Positions 23,060 to 32,162 of a stretch of 41,136 nucleotides of DNA are shown here, piece after piece; position 1 is the first letter of the stretch; the number at the start of each line of letters is the position of its first letter. Both the position numbers and the translations under genes were made by a program. Under the pieces are notes generated by a model, which was not told where the DNA came from, did not search any database, and worked only from the letters and a program-made list of their open reading frames with translations. Source of the stretch: an uncultured Chitinophagaceae bacterium (GTDB lineage Bacteria > Bacteroidota > Bacteroidia > Chitinophagales > Chitinophagaceae); assembly GCA_903883945.1 (NCBI GenBank), contig CAISCV010000046.1, positions 1 through 41,136 on the forward strand. Direction: 5' to 3'.

Positions 23060-23421
23060 TTTAATTATAATTACAAGGTTAATGTAAGAAGCGTAAGCTT
23101 TTTAAATTATGTGTAAATATAGTGGCTAGCAATTTAAACTGTAGCTTCTTTTATTTTAAAGCAATTAAATAACTGGTAAAAAAGGTGGATAAGAAATAAA
23201 TTTTTAGGTATAGCTTAAACATTACAATAGGAAACAACTATAGATTTTAAATCCATCCCTTGTAATATAGTTTACTTAAAGTCATTTGAAAATGCTTTGA
23301 ACTACATTGAAAACTATAAGTTAAAGGTCTTAAATGAAGTTGGCGTGCTGCGAACAGTTTAAACAAAAAGCCCTTGAAGAATACTCGTCAAGGGCTTTTT
23401 ATTATTTAGTAATATCTTTTA
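23060..23421. other. Intergenic region upstream of lipoprotein gene
   Basis: This 362-bp AT-rich stretch contains the promoter of the lipoprotein gene and the terminator of the sulfite reductase gene (23365-23400). No frame of gene quality and no repeat was seen in the rest. Confidence 0.6.
23365..23400 (-). terminator. Rho-independent terminator after sulfite reductase gene
   Basis: AAAAAGCCCTTGA, 10-base loop, TCAAGGGCTTTTT, 22 bp past the stop codon; strong stem with flanking A and T runs. Confidence 0.85.
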
Positions 23422-25527
23422 CTACGCCGTTACCGCTTCTTCTTTGTATGTTTTTGCATAGTCTATAAAGGCTTTGGCTTGTTGCAAATAACTTTGTGCA
23501 AACTCGGCACCGGGCTCGTTCTTATTTATTTGTAATACCAATTCCTTAAAGCTATCTGTAGCACTGTACAATCCCTTTTCGGTGAAATGAGCATCGAAGT
23601 CTTTCAAAATACCTGTTTGGGTATTGCATTGCACCTGATGATTTAGTAATAAAGCTTTCGCCGTATTAATGAACCCTGCATAAGTATAATAGATACTATC
23701 GGCAAAGGCTCCATTCTCTACACTTGAAATAGCAAGATCAATCTTTTCTTCGGCTTCGAAGATCAAGGTAGACACTAAATCGACCATTACGCCTGCACAC
23801 TCTCCTACTCCAATGGCAGTTGCAAAAGTCTCAACATGACCCCAGTCTATATATTCTTCTGCTTCAAGGGTTGCCGTGTTGGTAAGTGGTTTCAATAAAT
23901 CGTAATAATACCTGTCTCCAACCCTGAAAGTATATTGCAACAATGTTTCTTCGCCTTGTTTGTTGGCGTTAAAATCATTTACTACATAACGAACCACTTC
24001 GGGCGCACGTTTGCTAGGCACTTTCAACACCTTGTCTGCAATACGTCCGTCGCCACCGCCTAAGTTTCCACCACCAATTAACACCTGAACGGCAGGTACT
24101 ACTTTATCTTTTACTTTCAACGAGCTACCATGAAAACCAATCGTGCCAATGCCATGCTGACCGCAAGAGTTCATACATCCGCTGATGCGGATAGCAATAT
24201 CTGTATTTAATAATAACTCGGGATATTCATCTTCAATAACTGAAGACAATACAACAGCCAAGCTTGTACTGTTAGATATACCGAGGTTGCAAGTGTCGGT
24301 TCCAGGGCAAGAAACAATGTCTGCCGCACTACCATAACCAGGTGTAGCTAAATTTTCTGCTTCCAACACACTGTATACATATTCTAAATGCTCGGGTTTT
24401 ATATAACGGAACTGTAAGTTTTGGGTGATGGTAACACGCACATCATCTGCAACAACAGAATGAAGTTTATCTATCAATCTCCGACTAACATCAGAGCTTA
24501 TATTACCGTTAGATACACGTACAAATGCTAAGTAATATCCCTTTTGCTTTTGCTCTTTTACATTTGTTTTCTTCCAAAGCTCGAAGTTTAACGGGTTTTT
24601 TATCTTAATGTCCCCTGCAGGCAAAATACCGGTTGGCAACTCACTTTCGGCATGAACATTAGAATCAATTTTATACGTTTTAATACTTACTGCTTTTTGT
24701 TCAGCTTCAACCAACTCATTAAAAGCGTCGATACCAATTTGATTAATCAGGAATTTGATACGCGCTTTATGACGGCTATTACGTTCGCCGTTTCTATCAA
24801 ACACACGGATAATAGCCTCTATGTAAGGAATCAATAAATCTTCTTCCAAAAACTCATGTGTAGTTTTAGCAAGAAAGGGTTGTGCACCCAATCCACCACC
24901 TACAACTACTTTAAATCCTCGAACTTCCTTACCATCTATTACTTTAATGCGAGGAATAGCTCCTAAATCGTGCATGAATACAAGGGCGGTATCTTTTTCG
25001 CTGCTAGAAACTGCTATCTTAAATTTACGGCCTAGTTCCTGACCAAAAGGTTTACGCAAAAAGTATTCGAAGATTGCATGTGCATAAGGGGTGATATCGA
25101 AAGGTTCTTCTGGATCCACACCAGCAATGTCTGAACCTGTAACGTTACGCACCGTGTTTCCACAAGCTTCGCGCATGGTGATGCTTTCTTCTTCCAACAA
25201 GCTCCACAACTCGGGCGTACGATCTAGGCTTACGTAGTGAATCTGAACATCTTGTCTTGTAGTAAGGTGCAGATTGCCCGTAGAGAATTCATCCGAAACA
25301 TCGGATATACGTTTCCACTGAGCAAAAGACATTTTACCATACGGTAATTTGATTCGAACCATCTGAACCCCTTGTTGACGTTGGCCATAAACGCCACGTG
25401 CCAAGCGGAGGCTACGGAACTTTTCATCGGGAATCTTACCCTCTTTAAAAGCCCTTATTTTTTGTTCTAGTTCAATAATATCCCTTTCTACTAGTGGATT
25501 CTCTAACTCGGTGCGAAAACTTTGCAT
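23422..25527 (-). CDS. Siroheme sulfite/nitrite reductase with extra C-terminal domain
   Basis: A 701-residue siroheme enzyme. Residues ~40-110 hold the first ferredoxin-like half ('QMVRIKLPYGKMSFAQW', 'FSTGNLHLTTRQDVQIHYV'), with 'REACGNTVRNVTGSDIAGVD' at ~118-137. The Fe4S4-siroheme ligands are 'CPGTDTCNLG' near 405 and 'SGCMNSCGQHGIG' near 447, giving Cys-x5-Cys and Cys-x3-Cys. Residues ~565-701 form an extra all-helical domain that I read as HEPN-like. Sulfite versus nitrite cannot be settled from sequence; no nitrate-assimilation or cys genes are near, so context does not help. It is likely cytoplasmic, with electrons from ferredoxin. Confidence 0.9.
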   Translation of the reverse strand: MQSFRTELENPLVERDIIELEQKIRAFKEGKIPDEKFRSLRLARGVYGQRQQGVQMVRIKLPYGKMSFAQWKRISDVSDEFSTGNLHLTTRQDVQIHYVSLDRTPELWSLLEEESITMREACGNTVRNVTGSDIAGVDPEEPFDITPYAHAIFEYFLRKPFGQELGRKFKIAVSSSEKDTALVFMHDLGAIPRIKVIDGKEVRGFKVVVGGGLGAQPFLAKTTHEFLEEDLLIPYIEAIIRVFDRNGERNSRHKARIKFLINQIGIDAFNELVEAEQKAVSIKTYKIDSNVHAESELPTGILPAGDIKIKNPLNFELWKKTNVKEQKQKGYYLAFVRVSNGNISSDVSRRLIDKLHSVVADDVRVTITQNLQFRYIKPEHLEYVYSVLEAENLATPGYGSAADIVSCPGTDTCNLGISNSTSLAVVLSSVIEDEYPELLLNTDIAIRISGCMNSCGQHGIGTIGFHGSSLKVKDKVVPAVQVLIGGGNLGGGDGRIADKVLKVPSKRAPEVVRYVVNDFNANKQGEETLLQYTFRVGDRYYYDLLKPLTNTATLEAEEYIDWGHVETFATAIGVGECAGVMVDLVSTLIFEAEEKIDLAISSVENGAFADSIYYTYAGFINTAKALLLNHQVQCNTQTGILKDFDAHFTEKGLYSATDSFKELVLQINKNEPGAEFAQSYLQQAKAFIDYAKTYKEEAVTA

Positions 25528-25757
25528 CTATTGTTATGTTGATTAAATGAAACTAAATTAATACCCTATTGACTATGTGGGGAATGCGAAAATAATAGAA
25601 TGGGCTTTCATCTACAAACTTTATTTTTATGAGGGATAGATTTTTATTCAAATCGTAAGAAAAGAATGCGTTGTTCTGCCATTGAAACATAGAAAAAACA
25701 GAGAATAAATACCAAATAGAAAAGATATATCTCTTCTTACTTAATATTCTTAAAAGT

Positions 25758-26939
25758 TTAAAAGACATACTTAAAAGTCATGTAATCGATACCGGGAAGT
25801 GTGTTGCCACTGAAATCGAAGAAGGTATTATTGTCCCAACTAGAGCCTGTCCCCCACTTGTCTTTCATGGAAGTGCTTATCCAATCGGGCGCCCAATACA
25901 TGACACCCGCACCACCCCCCGAAATAACTTGTTGGGTAAGGTCTTTCATGTATTGAAACTGCCCTTGTAGAGATATAGGATAACTAGCGAATGCAGCGTT
26001 GCATATGTTATTATAATGATCGGCATTCAGCAAAGTCCACGGGTAAGAGGCTTCGGCAAGCATCATCTTTTTGTGATATTTAGCTTTCAATATGCTAATA
26101 TTGGTACTTACCTCGCTCATAGACGTAAGCGTCGTATAATCGGCATAATGCGAGATGCCTAATATATCGAAATCGGTAACCCCTGCTTGTGTAACCCCAT
26201 TGGCATACCAATCTGCATTTTGAAATTGTGCTACATGCAATATAATCAAAGGTTTTATGGCAGAAGTAGCAGAGAAGTCTCGTACCGCCTTTATGCCGCT
26301 TTGTAACAACTTTGCAAAAGCAGTGAAGTCGTTATTTGTTACTTTACCAACTGGCCAAAGCATTCCTTGATTGGTTTCATTCCCAATTTGAATCATCTCG
26401 GGGGTAAGGTTGTTGCTTTTACAAACATTTAAAACAAACAAGGTGTATTGATATACGGAGTCTTGCAGGGTACTAAGGGGCAGGCCTACCCAAGCAGCAG
26501 GAATATTTTGATTGTTTGGGTCGGCCCAAGTATCGGAATAGTGTAAGTCGAGACATACCGCCATCCCTGTAGCCTTTGCGCGTTGCATTGTTTTGGTTGC
26601 ATCATTCAGGTCACTGTAAAGATGCCCGTTATTGTAGGATGCCAACCAACCTGGATTATTCCATAGCCTTACCCGTACTACATTGGCTCCATGATTTTTG
26701 AAAATAGTATAGGGGTCTTGCACAACTCCCGAATCTTTATAAATGCCTCCATAATCTTGCACTTGATTGGTAAAGGAAAGGTCGGCTCCCATTACAAATG
26801 AGGTCCAATTATAAAAGACCTTCGTAGATACATTGGGCAAAGTATCGTTACTTGGGGGTGTTGCTGATAGGTTCTTTTTGCAAGAAGCGAGTAAGAATAC
26901 CAATACTATATAACGTAGCAAACCTATTTTTTTGAGCAT
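25758..26939 (-). CDS. GH53 endo-beta-1,4-galactanase lipoprotein
   Basis: A 393-residue enzyme when started at the ATG at 26939, which gives a lipoprotein signal ('LLRYIVLVFLLASCKKN'). A longer frame from 27110 adds residues with no signal-peptide logic. GH53 blocks: 'FVMGADLSFTNQVQDYGGIY' near the start, 'NHGANVVRVRLWNNPGW', 'CLDLHYSDTWADPNNQNIPAAW', 'IQIGNETNQGMLWPVGKV' (the acid/base Glu in NE) and 'KKMMLAEASYPWTL' (the nucleophile Glu). It cleaves beta-1,4-galactan side chains of pectin, and the lipid anchor places it at the cell surface. No SusC/SusD pair is nearby, so it is not in an obvious utilisation locus. Confidence 0.92.
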   Translation of the reverse strand: MLKKIGLLRYIVLVFLLASCKKNLSATPPSNDTLPNVSTKVFYNWTSFVMGADLSFTNQVQDYGGIYKDSGVVQDPYTIFKNHGANVVRVRLWNNPGWLASYNNGHLYSDLNDATKTMQRAKATGMAVCLDLHYSDTWADPNNQNIPAAWVGLPLSTLQDSVYQYTLFVLNVCKSNNLTPEMIQIGNETNQGMLWPVGKVTNNDFTAFAKLLQSGIKAVRDFSATSAIKPLIILHVAQFQNADWYANGVTQAGVTDFDILGISHYADYTTLTSMSEVSTNISILKAKYHKKMMLAEASYPWTLLNADHYNNICNAAFASYPISLQGQFQYMKDLTQQVISGGGAGVMYWAPDWISTSMKDKWGTGSSWDNNTFFDFSGNTLPGIDYMTFKYVF

Positions 26940-27217
26940 AGCAAATCTTTTTGTGCTTCTTAGAAAGCGATACGAAGTTATAGGGTGTATATTACATTTA
27001 CAAGGAATAGTCTGATTGGGAGTATACATGAGTAACACAAAAAGGGAGGAAACATAGAAAAACCATTGTGTTCTTCGTTGCAACCGTTCTGTAATTTGTG
27101 GTAATGCCACCTAGGTAATATTCGATCTTATAATTAAACCAATTCTTTTTAACCCAAACTCCCTATTTTCGAACCTACTATTAATGTATACTATACTTAG
27201 TTTTATACCTTTCGAAC

Positions 27218-27799
27218 ATGCATACACTCATTTTTGCTACTAACAACACCAATAAGGTTGAAGAAATAAGAAAAGTCACCGATGGATTATTCAATATCAT
27301 CACCCTCAAAGAAGCAGGGATAGACATTGACATTCCCGAGCCTCATGATACACTCGAAGCCAATGCTACCGAAAAGTCTACGGTAATACACGCTATGACA
27401 AATGAAAATGTTTTTAGTGAAGACACCGGTTTGGAGGTTGCTGCGCTAAATGGTGAACCTGGCGTGAAGAGCGCGCGCTATGCAGGAGATGGAAGAGATT
27501 TTCGGGCTAATATAGATAAGTTAATGGCTAATTTACAAGGGCAAACTAATAGAGAAGCACAGTTCCGTACGGTTGTTTCTCTTATTTTGAATGAGCAAGA
27601 ATACTTGTTTGAAGGGATATGCAAAGGACGGATTACTACTGAACAAAAAGGGTTGCAAGGCTTTGGTTACGACCCTGTCTTTATCCCTGATGGTGCCAAT
27701 AAAACTTTTGCAGAGATGACGATGGACGAAAAGAACCAATATAGCCACCGTAAAAAAGCCATCAGTAAACTGATAGACTTCTTATTTATTAAAAACTAA
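27218..27799 (+). CDS. rdgB: Non-canonical purine NTP pyrophosphatase, RdgB/HAM1 family
   Basis: A 193-residue ITPase. 'IFATNNTNKVEEIRKV' (residues 4-19) is the substrate-binding N-terminus, 'FSEDTGLEVAALNGEPGVKS' with 'ARYAGD' (about residues 65-90) contains the catalytic Asp region, and 'GFGYDPVFIPDGANKTFAEM' (about residues 148-167) with 'SHRKKAISKL' closes the active site. It hydrolyses dITP and XTP to monophosphates and keeps deaminated purines out of DNA. Full length; it stands alone, divergent from GH53. Confidence 0.95.
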   Translation: MHTLIFATNNTNKVEEIRKVTDGLFNIITLKEAGIDIDIPEPHDTLEANATEKSTVIHAMTNENVFSEDTGLEVAALNGEPGVKSARYAGDGRDFRANIDKLMANLQGQTNREAQFRTVVSLILNEQEYLFEGICKGRITTEQKGLQGFGYDPVFIPDGANKTFAEMTMDEKNQYSHRKKAISKLIDFLFIKN

Positions 27800-27934
27800 C
27801 CCTTGGAGGCCACAAGTGACTTTTATTAAAAAGGGTTTTCCCTTAAGGAGCTACTAATGGTAGCTGTACTTCTTGTAATTAGGGAACCCGTAAATACTTG
27901 ACCCTATTAGTCTATTTTTCTTTTCTAGGTTAAA

Positions 27935-27991
27935 CTTGTTTTAGGTATAAATAGTCTTCCTTGCTAAAGGAGCGTAGTAGCCTAGAACAAG
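27935..27991 (+). other. Stem-loop in the leader of the GH106-type gene
   Basis: CTTGTTTTAGG (27935-27945) pairs with CCTAGAACAAG (27981-27991), 10 of 11 by Watson-Crick plus one G-U, around a loop that contains a second small stem (TCCTT/AAGGA). It ends 55 bp before the start codon. It could be a leader structure or a factor site. No known riboswitch was recognised. Confidence 0.4.
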
Positions 27992-28046
27992 AAGAATTGA
28001 CTATCTTGACCTAGTTATTAATAATTGAATCCCAAAATAGAATTTT

Positions 28047-31043
28047 ATGCTAAACAGACGATCGTTTGCTTTTATCTTGTTGGTAGTAGTTTCTTATGTA
28101 AATGGTTTTTCTCAAAGTAAACCTTTTCTTCAGTCTGATGAGTTGGAACAAAGGTTCCTAAATCCTCCAACTAGTGCCAAACCCTATGTGTGGTGGCATT
28201 GGATGGGGAGCAATTTCTCTAAATATGGCATCACGAAAGACTTAGAAGCCATGAAGGCATCCGGTATTGGTGGGGCTACAATTTTCAACCTCACTTCTGC
28301 GGTGCAAGAGTCGAACGCCCCTACAGAAAATCTCCCTTGGCCCGAGCAAACCTATAGAAGTCCTGCCTATTGGGAGGCTATTAAGTTTGCTGCATCCGAA
28401 GCGTCTAGGCTAGGTTTAGAAATTGGGCTGCATAACTCAGTTGGATATTCAACCACCGGTGGACCATGGATAACGCAAGAACAAGGAATGAAGAAGTTGG
28501 TCTGGACTAGTGTGGAAGCAGATGGAGGAAAAAATATTTCCATCAATATACCTAAGCCATTATTACCAGCTCAAGCAGAATGGGGCATTTCTAAAAGACA
28601 AGCAACTTACTATAAAGACATTGCCATACTTGCAGTACCAGTTGCAGATACCTTGCAGCTAAAAGCGATTAAGATTCTAACTGCTTTGACTGATTTAAAT
28701 GACACCATTCAATGGGATGCACCTGCTGGCAAATGGAAAATTTTCCGCTTTGGCTACAGTCCTACAATGGTTTCTCCACACCCCATTCCTGATGAACTGA
28801 TTGGGAAAGCATTGGAGGTAGATAAAATGAGTGCCTCACTGAATGAATTTCATTGGAATAATGTGATTGATTCCATCAGAAAGAACCTTGGAGCTTTTGT
28901 AGGAAAAAGTTTTAAGCACTTGTTAATTGATAGTTATGAATCGGGTTATCAGAACTGGACTGCCAATTTCCGGGCGGAATTTATTAGACGTAAAGGTTAT
29001 GACCCCGTTCCGTGGCTGGCATGTTTGGGGAAGCCTGTAACAGGGGCAAAAGAGGACAAACAACTCCATATAATTAATTCAGCAGAGGAGACCAAACGTT
29101 TTGAATGGGATTACACTGATGTTATTAACCGGTTATTTAATGATAGTGGTTGGGCTGTTGGGAAGAAAATTTGTAAGGAGCATAACCTTGCCCTTCAATG
29201 GGAACCCTATTCGGGACCTTTTGATATAGTAGAAGGTGCGGGATTGCCCGATTTGCCCATGGGAGAATTCTGGACGGGCGGAAAGGGAGGTATCAACGCC
29301 GCTATTCCTGCTGCAGCTCGTGCTGCGGGTAAAACCATAGTTGGGGCAGAATCTTTTACGGGGTTACCATCAATCAGTAAGTTTACGGAAGACCCTGCTG
29401 CCTTAAAACCTTCTGCAGATGGAACTTACGCTTCTGGGGTGAACAGGTTGGTACTGCATCATTGGGTACATCAACCGTTTGACGACAAGTACCAGCCGGG
29501 CATGGGAATGGGTTGGTGGGGAACCCATTTTAGCAGACATCAGACTTGGGCGGAACCAGGTAAAGCTTTTTTTGCCTATCTAGGTCGTACACAGGCTTTA
29601 TTGCAATACGGCGAGCAGGTGGCAGACTATCTCTGTATAGATAAACAAGATGGATTTAGCGATCTGATGGCTACGAACGATTTTTTGGTGAGGGACTTAA
29701 AGGTAACAGACCATCAGGTTGTACTGCCTTCGGGAAGAAAGTACCGTTTTATCGTTTTCCCAAATGGAGCTACGATGCTTCCTGAAGTAGCAGAAAAGAT
29801 TAAAAGGTTGGTTTTGAATGGTGCTTATATCGTTTCTCCCAAGCCAGTGGCTTCACCTAGTCTACAAGATTATCCGATGGCAGATGTGAAAGTAAAGAAA
29901 ATTGCAGCGGAACTTTGGGGAAATATGCAAGAGCATAACTATGGGATGGGTTGGGTTGGAACAAATGTAAAAAGTGCAGTTGCAAAATGTGTTATTACCC
30001 CCGATTTCAGTGTCGAAAAAGCAGACAGTGCCAAGTATATTAAGTGTGTGCATCGTAAAAAGGGAGAGACCCATCTGTTCTTTGTTGCCAATACCGATAA
30101 TCACCCTGAGCAAGTAACGCTTTCCTTTAGGGTGAACAGATTACAGCCTGAGCTTTGGCAACCAGAGGATGGTAACATTTCGGGTGCCCCACTCTGGAAA
30201 GAAGAAGGTGACAGGACTCAGGTACAAATTTTTCTAAAAGGTAATCAATCTGTTTTTGTTGTTTTTAGAAGGCCTGTAAAAAACGGACTACACGCAGAAT
30301 CTATTCAGATAACTTCAAATACTACAGACGAAAATCATCGATTTATCGTTGATGCCTCAAAGTTTGTAGCCTATAAAGAGGTGGCAGCTACAGTAAACTT
30401 TTCTGATGGAAATACTAAGTCGGTTCAGATTCATCCTAACCCCCCAAAGGAAATTACGGGTAGCTGGCATGTAGCTTTTGTTCCCAAACTAGATACTGCT
30501 TTCGAACAGGTCTTCCCTCAGCTACTAGACTTTTGTAGGAGTGATAATCCCACTGTTAAATACTTTGCAGGCACGGCACATTACACTAAAACTATCCATA
30601 TCACGGCTGAAGAATTGGCAGCAAACAAAAGGATTCAGCTAGATTTAGGCACGGTGAATAATATCGTGCAGTTGTCCATAAACCATAAAGACCTTGGGGT
30701 AATGTGGTATCCGCCGTATGAAAGGGACATAACCAACGCTTTGAAGGTTGGTGAGAATACGGTAGATATTGCTGTCACCAATAATTGGGCGAACCGATTA
30801 ATTGGGGATGAACAAGAACCTGCAGACTTTGAGTTTGGAATAGACCGTGGGGACAGAGGCAGGGCTTTGAAAGCTTATCCAGATTGGTTTATCAAGAACC
30901 AACCTCGTCCATCTACAGGAAGAAAAGCATTTACAAACTGGTATTATTACCGTAAGGATAGTCCGCTTCAACCTGCGGGTTTAGCAGGGCCTGTGTTTTT
31001 GCAATTTGGAGAGGCAATAGACCTAAACAAACTTAATCAATAA
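28047..31043 (+). CDS. GH106-type glycoside hydrolase (alpha-L-rhamnosidase-like)
   Basis: A 998-residue exported enzyme. Residues 1-22 are a signal peptide ('SFAFILLVVVSYVNGFSQ'). The N-terminal block 'FLNPPTSAKPYVWWHWMGSN' (about residues 37-56) with 'GITKDLEAMKASGIGGATIF' is the GH106 hallmark, followed by 'WPEQTYRSPAYWEAIKFAA', 'LLIDSYESGYQNWTANFRAEF' and 'GAESFTG' around the catalytic face. The C-terminal ~150 residues are a jelly-roll ligand module ('RIQLDLGTVNNIVQLSINHK', 'MWYPPYERDITNALKVGENT'). Members release L-rhamnose from pectin and other plant glycans. It fits with the GH53 galactanase as a pectin side-chain function, although they are not in one operon. Confidence 0.9.
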   Translation: MLNRRSFAFILLVVVSYVNGFSQSKPFLQSDELEQRFLNPPTSAKPYVWWHWMGSNFSKYGITKDLEAMKASGIGGATIFNLTSAVQESNAPTENLPWPEQTYRSPAYWEAIKFAASEASRLGLEIGLHNSVGYSTTGGPWITQEQGMKKLVWTSVEADGGKNISINIPKPLLPAQAEWGISKRQATYYKDIAILAVPVADTLQLKAIKILTALTDLNDTIQWDAPAGKWKIFRFGYSPTMVSPHPIPDELIGKALEVDKMSASLNEFHWNNVIDSIRKNLGAFVGKSFKHLLIDSYESGYQNWTANFRAEFIRRKGYDPVPWLACLGKPVTGAKEDKQLHIINSAEETKRFEWDYTDVINRLFNDSGWAVGKKICKEHNLALQWEPYSGPFDIVEGAGLPDLPMGEFWTGGKGGINAAIPAAARAAGKTIVGAESFTGLPSISKFTEDPAALKPSADGTYASGVNRLVLHHWVHQPFDDKYQPGMGMGWWGTHFSRHQTWAEPGKAFFAYLGRTQALLQYGEQVADYLCIDKQDGFSDLMATNDFLVRDLKVTDHQVVLPSGRKYRFIVFPNGATMLPEVAEKIKRLVLNGAYIVSPKPVASPSLQDYPMADVKVKKIAAELWGNMQEHNYGMGWVGTNVKSAVAKCVITPDFSVEKADSAKYIKCVHRKKGETHLFFVANTDNHPEQVTLSFRVNRLQPELWQPEDGNISGAPLWKEEGDRTQVQIFLKGNQSVFVVFRRPVKNGLHAESIQITSNTTDENHRFIVDASKFVAYKEVAATVNFSDGNTKSVQIHPNPPKEITGSWHVAFVPKLDTAFEQVFPQLLDFCRSDNPTVKYFAGTAHYTKTIHITAEELAANKRIQLDLGTVNNIVQLSINHKDLGVMWYPPYERDITNALKVGENTVDIAVTNNWANRLIGDEQEPADFEFGIDRGDRGRALKAYPDWFIKNQPRPSTGRKAFTNWYYYRKDSPLQPAGLAGPVFLQFGEAIDLNKLNQ

Positions 31044-31087
31044 CCTCTTTGCCTGCGTATAAGGTTAACTATTGCAAAAATGGGTTG

Positions 31088-31141
31088 AAAAAAAGGGTTG
31101 AAAGTCTTTGGTTTTACGACCGCCGACATTCAACCCTTTTT
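31088..31141. terminator. Bidirectional terminator between GH106-type and locus C genes
   Basis: AAAAAAAGGGTTGAA (31088-31102) and TTCAACCCTTTTT (31129-31141) form an 11-13-bp stem with T-runs on both strands. It serves both the plus-strand GH106-type gene and the minus-strand locus C gene. Confidence 0.85.
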
Positions 31142-31160
31142 ATAATTTACCTCCTACCAC

Positions 31161-32072
31161 TCACAATTTAACTAATACAAAATGTAATACACTAATGTTA
31201 CCACTGTAAATATGGTGAATGACGGTTTGGGTAGCATAGCCTGGCGCACCTACTTGGACCTGGTAGTCTTTTGCTTGAACTGGGCTGATAATATATTTGC
31301 CCAACAGGTTGGTGGCTGCCACCTTTTTGAGACCAATAATACGAATAGTAGCCCCATAAATAACTGCACCTGTTTCTGCTTCTGCTACTGTACCCTGAAT
31401 GCCGCTATGATGAACACCCATATGCACTACCATAGCATTCTTGTGGTATTCATCTACAAAATCCGGGTTGGTATCTTCGAATTGATTGATGAGCAGGTCG
31501 AAGAATTTGATATCGGATTGCAATACTTTTATTGCTTTATTAATGTTTTTATTCGCAATACTATCTATAATGATGAGTCCTTTTGCAGCACCAATCTGGC
31601 CATTGAAATTGATAGCCTTAGTTAATTGGGCAGCCAAAAAAGGGGCAGTGATGCCATAAGGAATGAAGGCAACATTTGCTAAGAATGGGGTAATGACCTC
31701 TATTGTATTTGATACAAAAGGCAAGATATCTACCTCTTTCATGTGCAAGATATCGCGTTCTGAGACATTCATTGCTGCTTCTAATTTGGTATCTCCTGAT
31801 TTGATGGCAAAGTCCTTTGTTTTACTACACACTAATGCAAACACTTTGGCAATGGCCTCTTTTTCCAATATTTTCTCTAAAGTAATACCCGTGGTTAGGG
31901 CTCCTTTATCTGGAATTAGGTTATCTAATTCCTCAAAGTGACCGTGAAAAATTGCCACATCTTGTTTGAAGGGTAAATAGGGTTCGAAAATAGATTTATT
32001 TGTGGACAAGCCAAATAGGTTATCTAACTGAGCAAAACGCCTGTATTCGTTTGACTGATTTAAATTGAGCAT
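31161..32072 (-). CDS. Locus C protein: helical domain plus carboxypeptidase-regulatory-like domain
   Basis: A 303-residue protein. Residues ~1-210 are predominantly helical ('LTTGITLEKILEKEAIAKVFAL', 'INKAIKVLQSDIKFFDLLINQ') with no motif I recognise. Residues ~228-303 are a CarboxypepD_reg-like beta-sandwich ('IQGTVAEAETGAVIYGATIRII', 'KYIISPVQAKDYQVQVGAPGY'). No signal peptide is seen, although this domain is usually extracytoplasmic in Bacteroidota. It is unrelated in its N-terminal half to the locus A and B proteins, but shares their layout: array upstream, terminator downstream. The gap from the array ORF stop to this start is 90 bp. Function unknown. Confidence 0.8.
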   Translation of the reverse strand: MLNLNQSNEYRRFAQLDNLFGLSTNKSIFEPYLPFKQDVAIFHGHFEELDNLIPDKGALTTGITLEKILEKEAIAKVFALVCSKTKDFAIKSGDTKLEAAMNVSERDILHMKEVDILPFVSNTIEVITPFLANVAFIPYGITAPFLAAQLTKAINFNGQIGAAKGLIIIDSIANKNINKAIKVLQSDIKFFDLLINQFEDTNPDFVDEYHKNAMVVHMGVHHSGIQGTVAEAETGAVIYGATIRIIGLKKVAATNLLGKYIISPVQAKDYQVQVGAPGYATQTVIHHIYSGNISVLHFVLVKL

Positions 32073-32162
32073 AATTTTCTTTTTAATTTAAAAAATGAAT
32101 TTGCCATAAATGGAACTAAAGTTTGCCACAAAGGCTCTGAAGCTCAAAGAGGCATGAAGAAG

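Noticed and set aside
25553-25768. 71-codon minus-strand frame overlapping the end of the GH53 gene by 11 bp
   Set aside because: Composition is AT-driven (Phe, Tyr, Ile, Lys rich), there is no recognisable domain, and it lies in the leader of the sulfite reductase gene. Most likely chance.
26940-27110. Longer N-terminus for the GH53 protein from 27110
   Set aside because: It would bury the clear lipoprotein signal (LLASCKKN) about 75 residues inside the protein; the ATG at 26939 is preferred.
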